DNA of 64,000 nt from Sphingomonas aurantiaca. Its GTDB lineage: Bacteria; Pseudomonadota; Alphaproteobacteria; Sphingomonadales; Sphingomonadaceae. Numbering within the stretch: position 1 is the stretch's first letter; each line of letters opens with the position of its first letter. Location: assembly GCF_003050705.1 (NCBI RefSeq), contig NZ_QAOG01000002.1, positions 620,001 through 684,000 of the forward strand, in the 5' to 3' direction. A program made the position numbers and the translations under genes. Shown here piece by piece: positions 1 through 8,174 of the stretch. The notes under the pieces were generated by a model. It saw only the letters and a list, made by a program, of their open reading frames with translations. It was not told the DNA's origin and ran no database searches.

Positions 1-804
1 GCCGCGCGCATGGCCCGACCATGGGCTGTCGCAGGCGTAGAGCAGCCAGTCGTCGGCGCGAAAATCCTCGTGCAGCCACAGCGAATGATCGAGGCTGGCG
101 GTCTGCAGCCCGGGCGTGATCCAGTTCTTGCCGTGCGGGAGCAGCGCGGTGCCGAGCAGCGCCATGTCGGAGGCGTATGCCAGGATCGCGCGGTGGATCG
201 CCGGATCATCGCCGATCGGCGCGCAGAGCCGGAACCAGTTGGCATAGTGCGGCTCCTGCGGCGCCGGATCGATCCAGCTCCGCGGGTTGACCGGACGGAC
301 CTCGATCGGCCGCCACCGCAGCATGTGCGCGCGAAACTTCTCGGGGATGCCGTCGATAGTCTCGAGCCGCAGGTCGCGGTCGGAGCGCAAGGTTTCGGGC
401 GCGGGCACGTCGGGCATTGCGTGCTGGTGGTGCAGGCCCTCTTCCGGCATCTGGAACGACGCCGCCATGTTGAGGATCGGCTGCCCCTTCTGCATCGCGA
501 TCACGCGGCGGGTCGCGAAGCTGCGGCCCTCGAAATCGCGGACGACGCGGAAGACGATCGGATAGTCCTCATTGCCCGGCCGCATGAAATAGGCGTGCAG
601 CGAGTGGGCGGCCTTGGGGCCTTCGGTCGAGCGTTGCGCGGCTTGGAGCGCCTGCGCGATGACCTGCCCGCCGAACACGCGGCCGACGCCGCCGGGCTGG
701 CGCTTGCCGACATAGAGATCGGTGTCGACCTCCTCGATCTCGAGCAGGTCGACGAGACCCTGGGCGAGCGCTTCGGGTGTTACTTCGGCAGTTTCGGCAG
801 GCAT
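1..804 (-). CDS. tesB: Acyl-CoA thioesterase II (TesB), C-terminus cut by window edge
   Basis: Hydrolyses acyl-CoA to free fatty acid and CoA in the cytoplasm. The translated 268 residues show the TesB double hot-dog layout: N-terminal hot dog with GGVGRVFGGQVIAQAL (about residues 38-53) and HSLHAYFMRPG, then a second hot dog with YASDMALL and SLDHSLWLHEDF. In E. coli TesB the catalytic Asp, Thr and Gln lie in the equivalent Asp-Met, Thr-Ile-Asp-His and VQEG segments; here the Asp is present, Ser replaces the Thr, and the Gln would fall beyond base 1. The ATG at 804 follows an AGGTCAG-type site. It heads a minus-strand run of acyl-CoA genes but a hairpin repeat separates it from its neighbour. 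Family call is secure; physiological substrate is unknown. Confidence 0.93.
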   Translation of the reverse strand, partial: MPAETAEVTPEALAQGLVDLLEIEEVDTDLYVGKRQPGGVGRVFGGQVIAQALQAAQRSTEGPKAAHSLHAYFMRPGNEDYPIVFRVVRDFEGRSFATRRVIAMQKGQPILNMAASFQMPEEGLHHQHAMPDVPAPETLRSDRDLRLETIDGIPEKFRAHMLRWRPIEVRPVNPRSWIDPAPQEPHYANWFRLCAPIGDDPAIHRAILAYASDMALLGTALLPHGKNWITPGLQTASLDHSLWLHEDFRADDWLLYACDSPWSGHARG

Positions 805-820
805 CTGACCTCCTTGTTCA

Positions 821-865
821 CCCGCGAAGGCGGGTGCCCAGTCTGGGCCCCCGCCTTCGCGGGGG
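821..865. repeat. REP-like hairpin, CCCGCGAAGGCGGG family
   Basis: An inverted repeat with arms CCCGCGAAGGCGGG and CCCGCCTTCGCGGG around a GCCCA-TGGGC inner stem. It lies between tesB and the acyl-CoA dehydrogenase gene. The same element recurs at 55482-55528. It could act as transcript terminator or stabiliser; no U-tract follows. Confidence 0.85.
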
Positions 866-877
866 TACACGTTGGGG

Positions 878-2005
878 TCAATACCCAGCTGCGAGAGCCA
901 GCCTGTCGGCATGGAAGTTCGCATCCCCGAACATCTCGGCGAGCACCCGCGCGCGCTTCATGTAGAAGCCGATATCATATTCGTCCGTCATGCCGATCCC
1001 GCCGTGCATCTGCACGCCTTCCTGGACGCTGAGCGTGGTCGCCAGTGCGGTCATCGCCTTGGCCACCGACACCGCCTCGTCCGCGCGGTCGCTGCCCTGG
1101 TCGAGCAGTTGCTGCGCCTTGAGGACGGCGGCGCGCGCGACCTCCATCTCCGAATAGAGATGCGCGGCGCGGTGCTGGAGCGCCTGGAAGCTGCCGATCA
1201 GCGTCCCGAACTGCTTGCGCTGTTTCATGTAGCCGACCGTCATGTCCATCGCGCCGCCGCCGACGCCGAGCAGTTCGGCCGACGCGCCGGTACGTCCTGC
1301 GCGGAGCAGGCGATCGAGCGGCGTGCGGCCGGCATCGACTTCACCGATTACCGCATCCGCGTCGACCTCGACGCCATCGAACTCGAGGCGCGCGGCAAGG
1401 CTGGCGTCGGCGAGGCGCTCGGCATGTGCGGAAAGCCCGGCGGCGTCCTTCGGCACCGCGAACAAGGTGATGCCGTCCGCGTCGTCGTCCGATCCCCCGG
1501 TGCGGGCCGCGACGATGATCAGGTCGGCAGTATGGCCGTGCGTGACGAACCTTTTCTCGCCGGTCAGCCGGAACCCGTTGCCCGACCGTTCGGCCTTCAT
1601 CGCGACGGTATCGCGGTGCTTGGCGCGCTCGTCGATCGCGAGCGCGGCGACGGTCTCGCCGGCGATGATCCCGGGGAACCAGCGTTCGGCCTGGCCCGTG
1701 CCCTTGAGCGCCTCGACCGCCGCGACTGCGGTGGACAGGAACGGGGAGGGGGACAGGTTGCGCCCGATCTCCTCCAGCACCACGCCCGCCTCGACATGGC
1801 CAAGGCCCAAGCCACCCTGATCCTCGCCGATCAGGATGCCGGTAAAGCCCATCTCCGCGAACTGCTTCCACAGATCGCGCGAGAAGCCGGTCGTGTCGTC
1901 GGCGTCGCGCAAAGCCCGCATATGGCTGACCGGCGCATGCTCCGCGACGAAATCGCGAATGGTGTCCTGCAGGGCGGTCTGGTCGTCATCTAGGTAGAGT
2001 GGCAT
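878..2005 (-). CDS. Acyl-CoA dehydrogenase family protein (possible non-catalytic partner subunit)
   Basis: A 375-residue FAD-linked acyl-CoA dehydrogenase fold: N-terminal helical domain (MPLYLDDDQTALQDTIRDF), middle beta-domain with LTGEKRFVTHG, and C-terminal helical domain with RKQFGTLIGSFQALQHR and QMHGGIGMTDEYDI. Where short/medium-chain enzymes carry the catalytic Glu of the YEGT motif, this protein reads EMFGDANF, so that base is missing; an Asp in PLDRLLRAG occupies the alternative base region used by isovaleryl-type enzymes. A second acyl-CoA dehydrogenase lies just upstream in the same direction, so the pair may form a heteromeric enzyme. Substrate cannot be read from sequence. Confidence 0.88.
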   Translation of the reverse strand: MPLYLDDDQTALQDTIRDFVAEHAPVSHMRALRDADDTTGFSRDLWKQFAEMGFTGILIGEDQGGLGLGHVEAGVVLEEIGRNLSPSPFLSTAVAAVEALKGTGQAERWFPGIIAGETVAALAIDERAKHRDTVAMKAERSGNGFRLTGEKRFVTHGHTADLIIVAARTGGSDDDADGITLFAVPKDAAGLSAHAERLADASLAARLEFDGVEVDADAVIGEVDAGRTPLDRLLRAGRTGASAELLGVGGGAMDMTVGYMKQRKQFGTLIGSFQALQHRAAHLYSEMEVARAAVLKAQQLLDQGSDRADEAVSVAKAMTALATTLSVQEGVQMHGGIGMTDEYDIGFYMKRARVLAEMFGDANFHADRLALAAGY

Positions 2006-2033
2006 TTTGGTGCTCCGACGCCCGGGAAACCTC

Positions 2034-2116
2034 CGTCACCCCAGCGGAAGCTGGGGTATCGTGCGGCAGGGGGGGCGGTTCGTTACGGGGAGACCCCAGC
2101 TTCCGCTGGGGTGACG
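2034..2116. repeat. REP-like inverted pair, GTCACCCCAGC family
   Basis: Two inverted arms, GTCACCCCAGCGGAAGCTGGGG and its near reverse complement, about 40 bases apart. They fill the gap between the two acyl-CoA dehydrogenase genes. The same consensus with variants occurs at 6721, 14589 and 31309. Confidence 0.85.
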
Positions 2117-2140
2117 TGCTTTGGTCAGGTGATCGGTCTG

Positions 2141-3322
2141 TTATGCCGGCAGTTCCAGGATCCGCTTGGCGATGATGTTGAGCTGGATTTCGCTCGTTCC
2201 GCCCTCGATCGAGTTCGCCTTGGTCCGCAGCCACGACCGGGGAATAGCCCCGCCGCGCGACCGGTCGCTGTCCCATTCGAGCGCATCCGAACCGCCCGCC
2301 GCCATCATCAGCTCGTACCGCGACTTGTTCAGCTCGGTGCCGTAATATTTCATCATGCTCGGCTGCGCGGGGTGCGCCTTGCCTGCCTTGAGTTCGTCGA
2401 TGAACCGCTCGGACATCGCCCCGAACGCCTTGGCGCGCACCTCGAACAGCGCGATCGACGCGCGCAGCAACGGATCGGCGAGCCGGCCGTCATGCCCGAG
2501 ACCGACGGTGGCGATCGCACCGTCGATCAGCGGATTGCCGCCGCTCGACGCGAGCCCCATGCCGGAGATCATCTCGCGCTCATGCCCGAGCAGATATTTC
2601 GCGACGTCCCAGCCCTTGTTCTCGTCGTACACGCGGTTGACCTTGGGCACCTCGACATTGTCGAAGAACGTCTCGCAGAACGGCGAATTGCCGCTGATCA
2701 GCAGGATCGGCTTGGTCGACACGCCGGGCGAGGCCATGTCGAACAGCACGAAGCTGATCCCGCCTTGCTTGCTCGTCTTGTCGGTGCGGACGAGGCAGAA
2801 GATCCAGTCGGCCTTGTCGGCGTAGGAGGTCCACACCTTCTGCCCGTTAACGAGATAATGGTCGCCCTTGTCCTCTGCCGAGGTGGCGAGTCCTGCAAGG
2901 TCGGAGCCCGCATTCGGTTCGGAATAGCCCTGGCACCAGCGGATCTCGCCGCGCGCGATCTTGGTCAGGTGATCGAGCTTCTGCTCCTCGGTGCCATATT
3001 TCAGCAGCGCCGGTCCGAGCATCGAGATACCGAACGAGTTGAGCGGGTTGCGCGCCTTTATCGCCGCCATCTCCTCGCGCAAAATCTTGGTTTCGGCCGG
3101 CGACAGCCCGCCGCCGCCATAGGCCTTGGGCCAGTCTGGCACGGTCCAGCCCTTGGCGGCCATCTTGTCGAGCCAGTCCTTTTGCGCAGGCGACGACGGC
3201 TTGAACTGGCGGCCGCCCCAGCAGACATCGTCCTCAGAGCGCACGGGCTTGCGCATCTCGGGCGGGCAGTTTTCCGCGAGCCAGGCGCGGGTTTCGGACC
3301 GGAAAGTGTCGAGGTCGGACAT
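2141..3322 (-). CDS. Acyl-CoA dehydrogenase (catalytic type)
   Basis: A 393-residue acyl-CoA dehydrogenase that introduces the alpha-beta double bond into an acyl-CoA with FAD. Seen: N-terminal segment (SETRAWLAENCPPEM), WCQGYSEPNAGSDLAGL (FAD/substrate-binding middle domain), VNGQKVWTSYADKADW, and the C-terminal SIEGGTSEIQLNIIAKRIL, which retains a Glu beside the GGTSEIQ motif. The long N-terminus and WGG segment resemble FadE17/FadE26-like enzymes of sterol or branched-chain degradation. The ATG has an AGGAG site inside the end of the upstream amidase gene, four bases away, so both are translated from one message. It pairs with the shorter family member downstream. Confidence 0.92.
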   Translation of the reverse strand: MSDLDTFRSETRAWLAENCPPEMRKPVRSEDDVCWGGRQFKPSSPAQKDWLDKMAAKGWTVPDWPKAYGGGGLSPAETKILREEMAAIKARNPLNSFGISMLGPALLKYGTEEQKLDHLTKIARGEIRWCQGYSEPNAGSDLAGLATSAEDKGDHYLVNGQKVWTSYADKADWIFCLVRTDKTSKQGGISFVLFDMASPGVSTKPILLISGNSPFCETFFDNVEVPKVNRVYDENKGWDVAKYLLGHEREMISGMGLASSGGNPLIDGAIATVGLGHDGRLADPLLRASIALFEVRAKAFGAMSERFIDELKAGKAHPAQPSMMKYYGTELNKSRYELMMAAGGSDALEWDSDRSRGGAIPRSWLRTKANSIEGGTSEIQLNIIAKRILELPA

Positions 3323-3326
3323 CGGA

Positions 3327-4631
3327 TCAGCTCCTGCTTGATCGGTGGGCGAGCGCGGCGACGGCGATCGCGTCGTGGTCGCGGTAACGGTTGGTGATGA
3401 CCTGCACGCCGATCGGCAGGCCGCGCGGGTCGGTCCCGACGGGCACGCTGGTCGCGGGCAGATTGGGGAAGGTGGCGAGACCCGCCCAGGCGAACTGGAC
3501 GCCGAACGGAGTGTCCTCGCCGTCGATCGACAGCGTGCGGCGCGCGACGTTGCGCTCGGCGATGTGCGCGAAGGCGTTCACGCCGCTGGCGGGCGCGATC
3601 ACCGCGTCGACCTGCTCGAACAGCGCGCTCCAGGCGCGTTGCAGCCGCGCCTGCGAATCCAGCAGGTCGAACCAGTGCGACAGCGTCGCGACCTTGCCGT
3701 CGCGCGCCGGGCCGCCGCGCGTCATCGCGATGCCGAGCATCCGCATGTAATCCGCATGTTGCGCCGCCAGGTCGATCGGTGGCGCGGCGTGCGACACGAT
3801 GGCACCTGCGCGGCCCAGCGTCTCGCCGACCTGCTCGATCGCGGACACGATCGACGCGTCCACGCGCGCCGCGGGATGTGCGGTCAGCAGCAGGATCCGC
3901 GGCCGGGCGAGGTCGATGCTCGGGCGGGGCAGCGGGAGGTCGGCAAGGATGTCGAGTGCGACGGCCAGATCCTCGGGATCGCGCGCGAGCGGGCCGATCA
4001 CGCCCAGGACGGCGCTCGCCCCGTCGGTGCCGGGAACGCGGTGGCCGATGTCGGACAGCACGCCATAGGTCGGCTTGTGCCCCCAGACGCCGCAGAAAGC
4101 CGCCGGCACGCGGATCGAGCCGCCGATGTCGGAGCCAAGCTCGAGCGGCACCATGCCCGAGGCGAGCGCAGCCGCGCCGCCGCCCGACGATCCGCCGGGG
4201 GTGAGGGTGGTGTCGAGCGGATGGTTGGTGCGGCCATAGATCGGATTGTCGGCTTGCCAGTCGCTCAACCGCACTGGCACGTTGGTCTTGCCCAGGATCA
4301 CCGCGCCCGCCGTTTTCAGCCGCGTGACCGCCTCCGCATCCCGGTCGACGATATTGTCGCGGTGGATCCCGACGCCCCAGCTGGTCGGCAGACCGGCGAC
4401 GTCGAACGATTCCTTCACCGTCATCGGCACACCGAACAGCGGACGTTCGTCCGGCCCCTGCGCGTCGAGCGCGCTGGCAGCGGCGCGCGCGCGTGCGAAA
4501 TCGCGGACGACGACGGCGTTGATCGCACCGTCGCGTGCCTCGATCCGCGCGATCGCCGCCTCGCACTCGGCGAGCGCGGTCGTCTCACCCGCACGGATCG
4601 CCGCCGCGGTCTGGAGCGCAGACCTCTCCAT
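3327..4631 (-). CDS. Amidase, amidase-signature (AS) family
   Basis: A 434-residue cytoplasmic amidase of the Ser-cisSer-Lys family. The catalytic Lys lies in FGVPMTVKES, the Gly/Ser-rich signature is TPGGSSGGGAAALASG, and the nucleophile Ser is in LGSDIGGSIRVPAAFCG. Length is normal for the family. Its stop is four bases before the acyl-CoA dehydrogenase start, and the FadB-like gene lies 37 bases upstream, so it is embedded in an acyl-CoA degradation operon. It may release a carboxylic acid from an amide for CoA activation, but AS-family substrates range from acylamides to Glu-tRNA and the true one is unknown; no gatB partner is present. Confidence 0.92.
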   Translation of the reverse strand: MERSALQTAAAIRAGETTALAECEAAIARIEARDGAINAVVVRDFARARAAASALDAQGPDERPLFGVPMTVKESFDVAGLPTSWGVGIHRDNIVDRDAEAVTRLKTAGAVILGKTNVPVRLSDWQADNPIYGRTNHPLDTTLTPGGSSGGGAAALASGMVPLELGSDIGGSIRVPAAFCGVWGHKPTYGVLSDIGHRVPGTDGASAVLGVIGPLARDPEDLAVALDILADLPLPRPSIDLARPRILLLTAHPAARVDASIVSAIEQVGETLGRAGAIVSHAAPPIDLAAQHADYMRMLGIAMTRGGPARDGKVATLSHWFDLLDSQARLQRAWSALFEQVDAVIAPASGVNAFAHIAERNVARRTLSIDGEDTPFGVQFAWAGLATFPNLPATSVPVGTDPRGLPIGVQVITNRYRDHDAIAVAALAHRSSRS

Positions 4632-4668
4632 CAGAATGCGTTCGCCCGGACGAGGCGGTCGTGCGCGA

Positions 4669-6699
4669 TCACTTCAGGCGACCGCCCGATTCCGCAGCAT
4701 CCTTCAGCGACTTCGCCACCGGGAAGTCGTATTTCTCCAGCCCCGCGACGACCTTCGCCAGGCCCTCGGACTGCGCCCAGAACATCGGGCCGCCGCGATA
4801 GACGGGCCAGCCATAGCCGTAGATCCAGACCACATCGACGTCGGACGCGCGCTGCGCCTTGCCCTCTTCGAGGATCAGCGCGCCTTCGTTGACCATCGTG
4901 TAGAGCGTGCGGACGACGATCTCCTCGTCGCTGATCGCGCGCGGGGTGACGCCCGACTTGGCGCGGAAATCGTCGATGATTTCCGTCACGCGGGGGGAGT
5001 TCGAGGGGGTGCGCTTCTCGTCATAATCGTAGAAGCCGGCCTTGGTCTTCTGGCCCCAGCGGTTTTCGGCGGCGAGCGCGTCGCGGATGTTCTCGATCCG
5101 GCTCGGGTCGCGGTGCCAGCCGATATCGACGCCCGCGAGATCGCTCATCTGGAACGGGCCCATCGGCATGCCGAACGCGACGTGGACCTTGTCGATCTGC
5201 TCCGGGCTCGCGCCCTCGAGCAACAGCTTGGTCGCCTCGACCTGGCGCGGCATCAGCATGCGGTTGCCGATGAAGCCGTAGGTGACGCCCGCGACGACCG
5301 CGACCTTCTTGATCTTCTTGGCGAGCGCCATGACGGTCGCGAGCACGTCGTCCGCGGTCTTGTCGCCGCGGACCACCTCGAGCAGCTTCATCACGTTGGC
5401 GGGCGAGAAGAAGTGCATGCCCACGACGTCCTCAGGACGCTTCGTGCAGGCCGCGATCTCGTCGATGTTGAGATAGGAGGTGTTCGAGGCGAGGATCGCG
5501 CCGGGCTTCGCGATCGCGTCGAGACGCGTGAAGATATCCTTCTTCACCTCCATCGTCTCGTAGACCGCCTCGATGATCAGGTCGCATTCGGCGAGATCGG
5601 CGAAGTCGAGCGTCGGCTTCAGCGCGCCCATCGCCTGCTCGACCTGCTCGGGCTTCATCCGGCCCTTGGCGGCGGTCGCCTCGTAATTCTTGCGGACGAC
5701 GCCGGTGCCGCGGTCGAGCGCGTCCTGCTGCATCTCGACGATCGTGACCGGGATGCCGGCCGACAGGAAGTTCATCGAGATGCCGCCGCCCATCGTGCCC
5801 GCGCCGATCACGCCGACGCGCTTGATCTCGCGCAGCTTGGTGTCGGCGGGGACGTCGTCGATCTTGGCGGCCTGGCGCTCGGCGAAGAAGATGTGGCGTT
5901 GCGCGGCGGACTGGACGCCCATCATCAGCGCCATGAACTGTTCGCGTTCGAACGCGATACCGTCGGCGAAGCTGGAGCCGTCGGCGGCCTTCTCGACGCA
6001 GGCGATGTTGGCGGCGGGCGCGTCGAAGTTGCGGAAGCGGCGCGCGTTTTCCGTCTTGAACGCGGCGACCGCGTCGGGATCGGCCTGCGCGGTCTTTTCG
6101 GACGCGCGGGGTAGGGGGCGCTTGGTCGCGATTTCTCGCGCGAAGGCGATGGCGTCGGCCTCGAGGCTGTCCTCGCCGACGATCTTGTCGATCAGGCCGG
6201 CGTCGAGCGCCTTCTTCGCCGAGATCGGATCGCCCTTCGCGGTCATCTCGAGCGCGAGCCTCACGCCGGCGATGCGCGGGATACGCTGCGTGCCGCCCGC
6301 GCCGGGGAGCAGGCCGAGCTTCACCTCGGGCGTGCCGATCTTGGCCGAGGGGACGGCGACGCGGTAATGGCAGCCGAGCGTGACCTCGCACCCGCCGCCG
6401 AGCGCGGTGCCGTGGATCGCGGCGACGACCGGCTTCGACGAGGCCTCGATCATGTCGACGACGGTCGGCAGGCCGGGCTCGACCATTTCCTTGCCGAACT
6501 CGGTGATGTCGGCGCCGGCGAAGAAGGTGCGGCCGTCGCAGCGGATGACCATCGCGGTGACGCTGTCGTCGGCGATTCCGTCCTTGACCGCGGCTTCGAG
6601 GCCCTGGCGGACCGCGGCGCCGAGCGCGTTGACCGGCGGGTTGTTCGAGATGATCACGAGGACGTCGTCATGGCGTTCGGTGCGGATCGGGCTGGTCAT
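4669..6699 (-). CDS. Enoyl-CoA hydratase / 3-hydroxyacyl-CoA dehydrogenase fusion (FadB/FadJ type)
   Basis: A 676-residue bifunctional beta-oxidation enzyme. Residues 1 to about 190 form the crotonase domain with the oxyanion-hole segment [12 protein letters not shown] and the second catalytic Glu in [15 protein letters not shown]. From about 290 follows the NAD-binding Rossmann domain ([13 protein letters not shown]), the catalytic [15 protein letters not shown], and two C-terminal helical domains ending in [15 protein letters not shown]. It performs hydration and NAD-dependent oxidation of enoyl-CoA. A partner thiolase (fadA) is not in this window. It is first in a probable operon with the amidase and acyl-CoA dehydrogenase genes. 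Confidence 0.95.
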   Translation of the reverse strand: MTSPIRTERHDDVLVIISNNPPVNALGAAVRQGLEAAVKDGIADDSVTAMVIRCDGRTFFAGADITEFGKEMVEPGLPTVVDMIEASSKPVVAAIHGTALGGGCEVTLGCHYRVAVPSAKIGTPEVKLGLLPGAGGTQRIPRIAGVRLALEMTAKGDPISAKKALDAGLIDKIVGEDSLEADAIAFAREIATKRPLPRASEKTAQADPDAVAAFKTENARRFRNFDAPAANIACVEKAADGSSFADGIAFEREQFMALMMGVQSAAQRHIFFAERQAAKIDDVPADTKLREIKRVGVIGAGTMGGGISMNFLSAGIPVTIVEMQQDALDRGTGVVRKNYEATAAKGRMKPEQVEQAMGALKPTLDFADLAECDLIIEAVYETMEVKKDIFTRLDAIAKPGAILASNTSYLNIDEIAACTKRPEDVVGMHFFSPANVMKLLEVVRGDKTADDVLATVMALAKKIKKVAVVAGVTYGFIGNRMLMPRQVEATKLLLEGASPEQIDKVHVAFGMPMGPFQMSDLAGVDIGWHRDPSRIENIRDALAAENRWGQKTKAGFYDYDEKRTPSNSPRVTEIIDDFRAKSGVTPRAISDEEIVVRTLYTMVNEGALILEEGKAQRASDVDVVWIYGYGWPVYRGGPMFWAQSEGLAKVVAGLEKYDFPVAKSLKDAAESGGRLK

Positions 6700-6720
6700 A
6701 TAATCTCCTGCGGTTTGAAC

Positions 6721-6783
6721 GTCATGCCAGCGAAAGCTGGTATCTCCTCGTAATGGGGAGACCCCAGCGTTCGCTGGGGTGAC
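6721..6783. repeat. REP-like inverted pair, GTCATGCCAGC family
   Basis: Arms GTCATGCCAGCGAAAGCTGG and CCCCAGCGTTCGCTGGGGTGAC sit upstream of the FadB-like gene. The left arm carries T-to-G/C changes relative to the consensus, so the pair is imperfect. Confidence 0.8.
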
Positions 6784-6805
6784 GAGATATGTCGACGTCG
6801 GTGGA

Positions 6806-8026
6806 TCAGGTCATCGCGGCGTAGATCATCGTCTTCAGCTCGCGGCGGATCGGATAGAGGCTGCTGGGCGACAGCTGCGTCATGAACACCATCGAGACGC
6901 GCTCGACCGGATCGACGAAGAACGCGGTCGAGAACATCCCGCCCCAGTAATATTCGCCCTGCGAGCCCGGCACCATCGTCCTGGCGACGTCGTCGGTGAT
7001 AGCGAAGCCGAGGCCGAACCCGGTGCCCGCGTTCGATGCCTCGCTGAACAGCGATTTCGACATCGTCGCGAGATCGGACTTCCCGGGCAAATGGTTCTGC
7101 GTCATCAGAGCGAGCGTCTTGCGCCCGAGGATGCGCGCGCCGTCGAGTTCGCCGCCGTTCAGCAGCATCGTGTTGAACCGGTGGTAATCGAGCGCGGTCG
7201 AGACGAGTCCGCCGCCGCCCGAGACGAGCTTCGGCATCCGGCTCCATGCGCTGTCCGCGCCGCGATCGTACATCACGCGGCCCTTGCCGGGGATAAGCGT
7301 GTAGCAATCGGTGAGGCGGTCGATCTTGCCCTTGGGGACCTGGAAGAACGTGTCCTTCATCTTGAGCGGCGCGAAGATGCGCGTCTTGAAGAACTGGTCG
7401 AGCGGCAGCCCCGACACGCGCTGTACGACCGCGCCGAGCACGTCGGTCGCGACCGAATAATTCCACGCGGTACCCGGCGAGAATTCGAGCGGGATCTGCG
7501 CCAGCGCGGCGACGAAGCCGTCGAGATCATGGCCGCCGTGCCAATTCTCGATCTTGCCCTCGCGGTAAGCGGCGTCGATGTTCGAGCGATTCTGAAAGCT
7601 GTAGGTGAGCCCCGCGGTGTGGCGGAGAAGGTCGATCATCCGCATCGGCTCGGCGGGCGGCTTGGTCACGAACGGCACGCCGCCGCCACCGCCGTTATAG
7701 ACGCCGATATCCTTGAATTCGGGCAGGACGTGATGGACCGGCGTGTCGACCGCGACGAGACCCTGCTCGACCAGCATCATGAACGCGACCGAGGTGATCG
7801 GCTTGGTCATCGACGCGATCCGGAACAGCGATCCCTCGTCGACGGTCTTGCCGCCTTCGCGGGCGGCGCCGGCATGCGAGAAGTGCACCACCTCGCCGTC
7901 GCGCGCGATCAGCAACTGCGCATTGGGGAGTTTGCCCGAGTCGAGATAACGGGTCTGGAGCAGCGCATCGATCGCGGCCAGACGGCTTGCGTCGAAGCCA
8001 TGTGCCGAGGGCTTGGCGATTTTCAT
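6806..8026 (-). CDS. Serine hydrolase, beta-lactamase class C / family VIII esterase-like
   Basis: A 406-residue penicillin-binding-protein-fold hydrolase. Ser72 and Lys75 form the SxxK motif in [10 protein letters not shown]; Tyr191 in WNYSVATDV fills the YxN position, with Ser in place of Asn spacing typical of family VIII esterases; a late [13 protein letters not shown] segment may take the role of KTG. No signal peptide is visible, so a cytoplasmic esterase is likelier than a beta-lactamase. It lies upstream of the FadB-like gene, separated by a repeat, and may hydrolyse an ester feeding the acyl-CoA pathway; that link is inference from location. Confidence 0.88.
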   Translation of the reverse strand: MKIAKPSAHGFDASRLAAIDALLQTRYLDSGKLPNAQLLIARDGEVVHFSHAGAAREGGKTVDEGSLFRIASMTKPITSVAFMMLVEQGLVAVDTPVHHVLPEFKDIGVYNGGGGGVPFVTKPPAEPMRMIDLLRHTAGLTYSFQNRSNIDAAYREGKIENWHGGHDLDGFVAALAQIPLEFSPGTAWNYSVATDVLGAVVQRVSGLPLDQFFKTRIFAPLKMKDTFFQVPKGKIDRLTDCYTLIPGKGRVMYDRGADSAWSRMPKLVSGGGGLVSTALDYHRFNTMLLNGGELDGARILGRKTLALMTQNHLPGKSDLATMSKSLFSEASNAGTGFGLGFAITDDVARTMVPGSQGEYYWGGMFSTAFFVDPVERVSMVFMTQLSPSSLYPIRRELKTMIYAAMT

Positions 8027-8174
8027 GATTCGATCGTCCCCGTCACGGCCCGCTCCATACCCCTAGTTCGAACTTAATGCCTCTATTGCCTTGAGCGGAG
8101 CAGGAATCAACTATAACCTGTCTTCGAACAGGCGATAAGCCAAACCCGAAATTCAACTCTGGAGTCAACCGGTC

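Noticed and set aside
10-1993. Long plus-strand frames (340 and 373 residues)
   Set aside because: They are Arg/Ala-rich shadows opposite tesB and the acyl-CoA dehydrogenase, caused by high GC content.
2111-8077. Long plus-strand frames, including one of 622 residues
   Set aside because: Each mirrors a well-supported minus-strand enzyme and shows low-complexity Arg/Gly composition without motifs.
8115-8135. CCTGT-N6-ACAGG inverted repeat upstream of the acyl-CoA ligase
   Set aside because: Short, with no regulator gene nearby; could be an operator but evidence is too thin to list.
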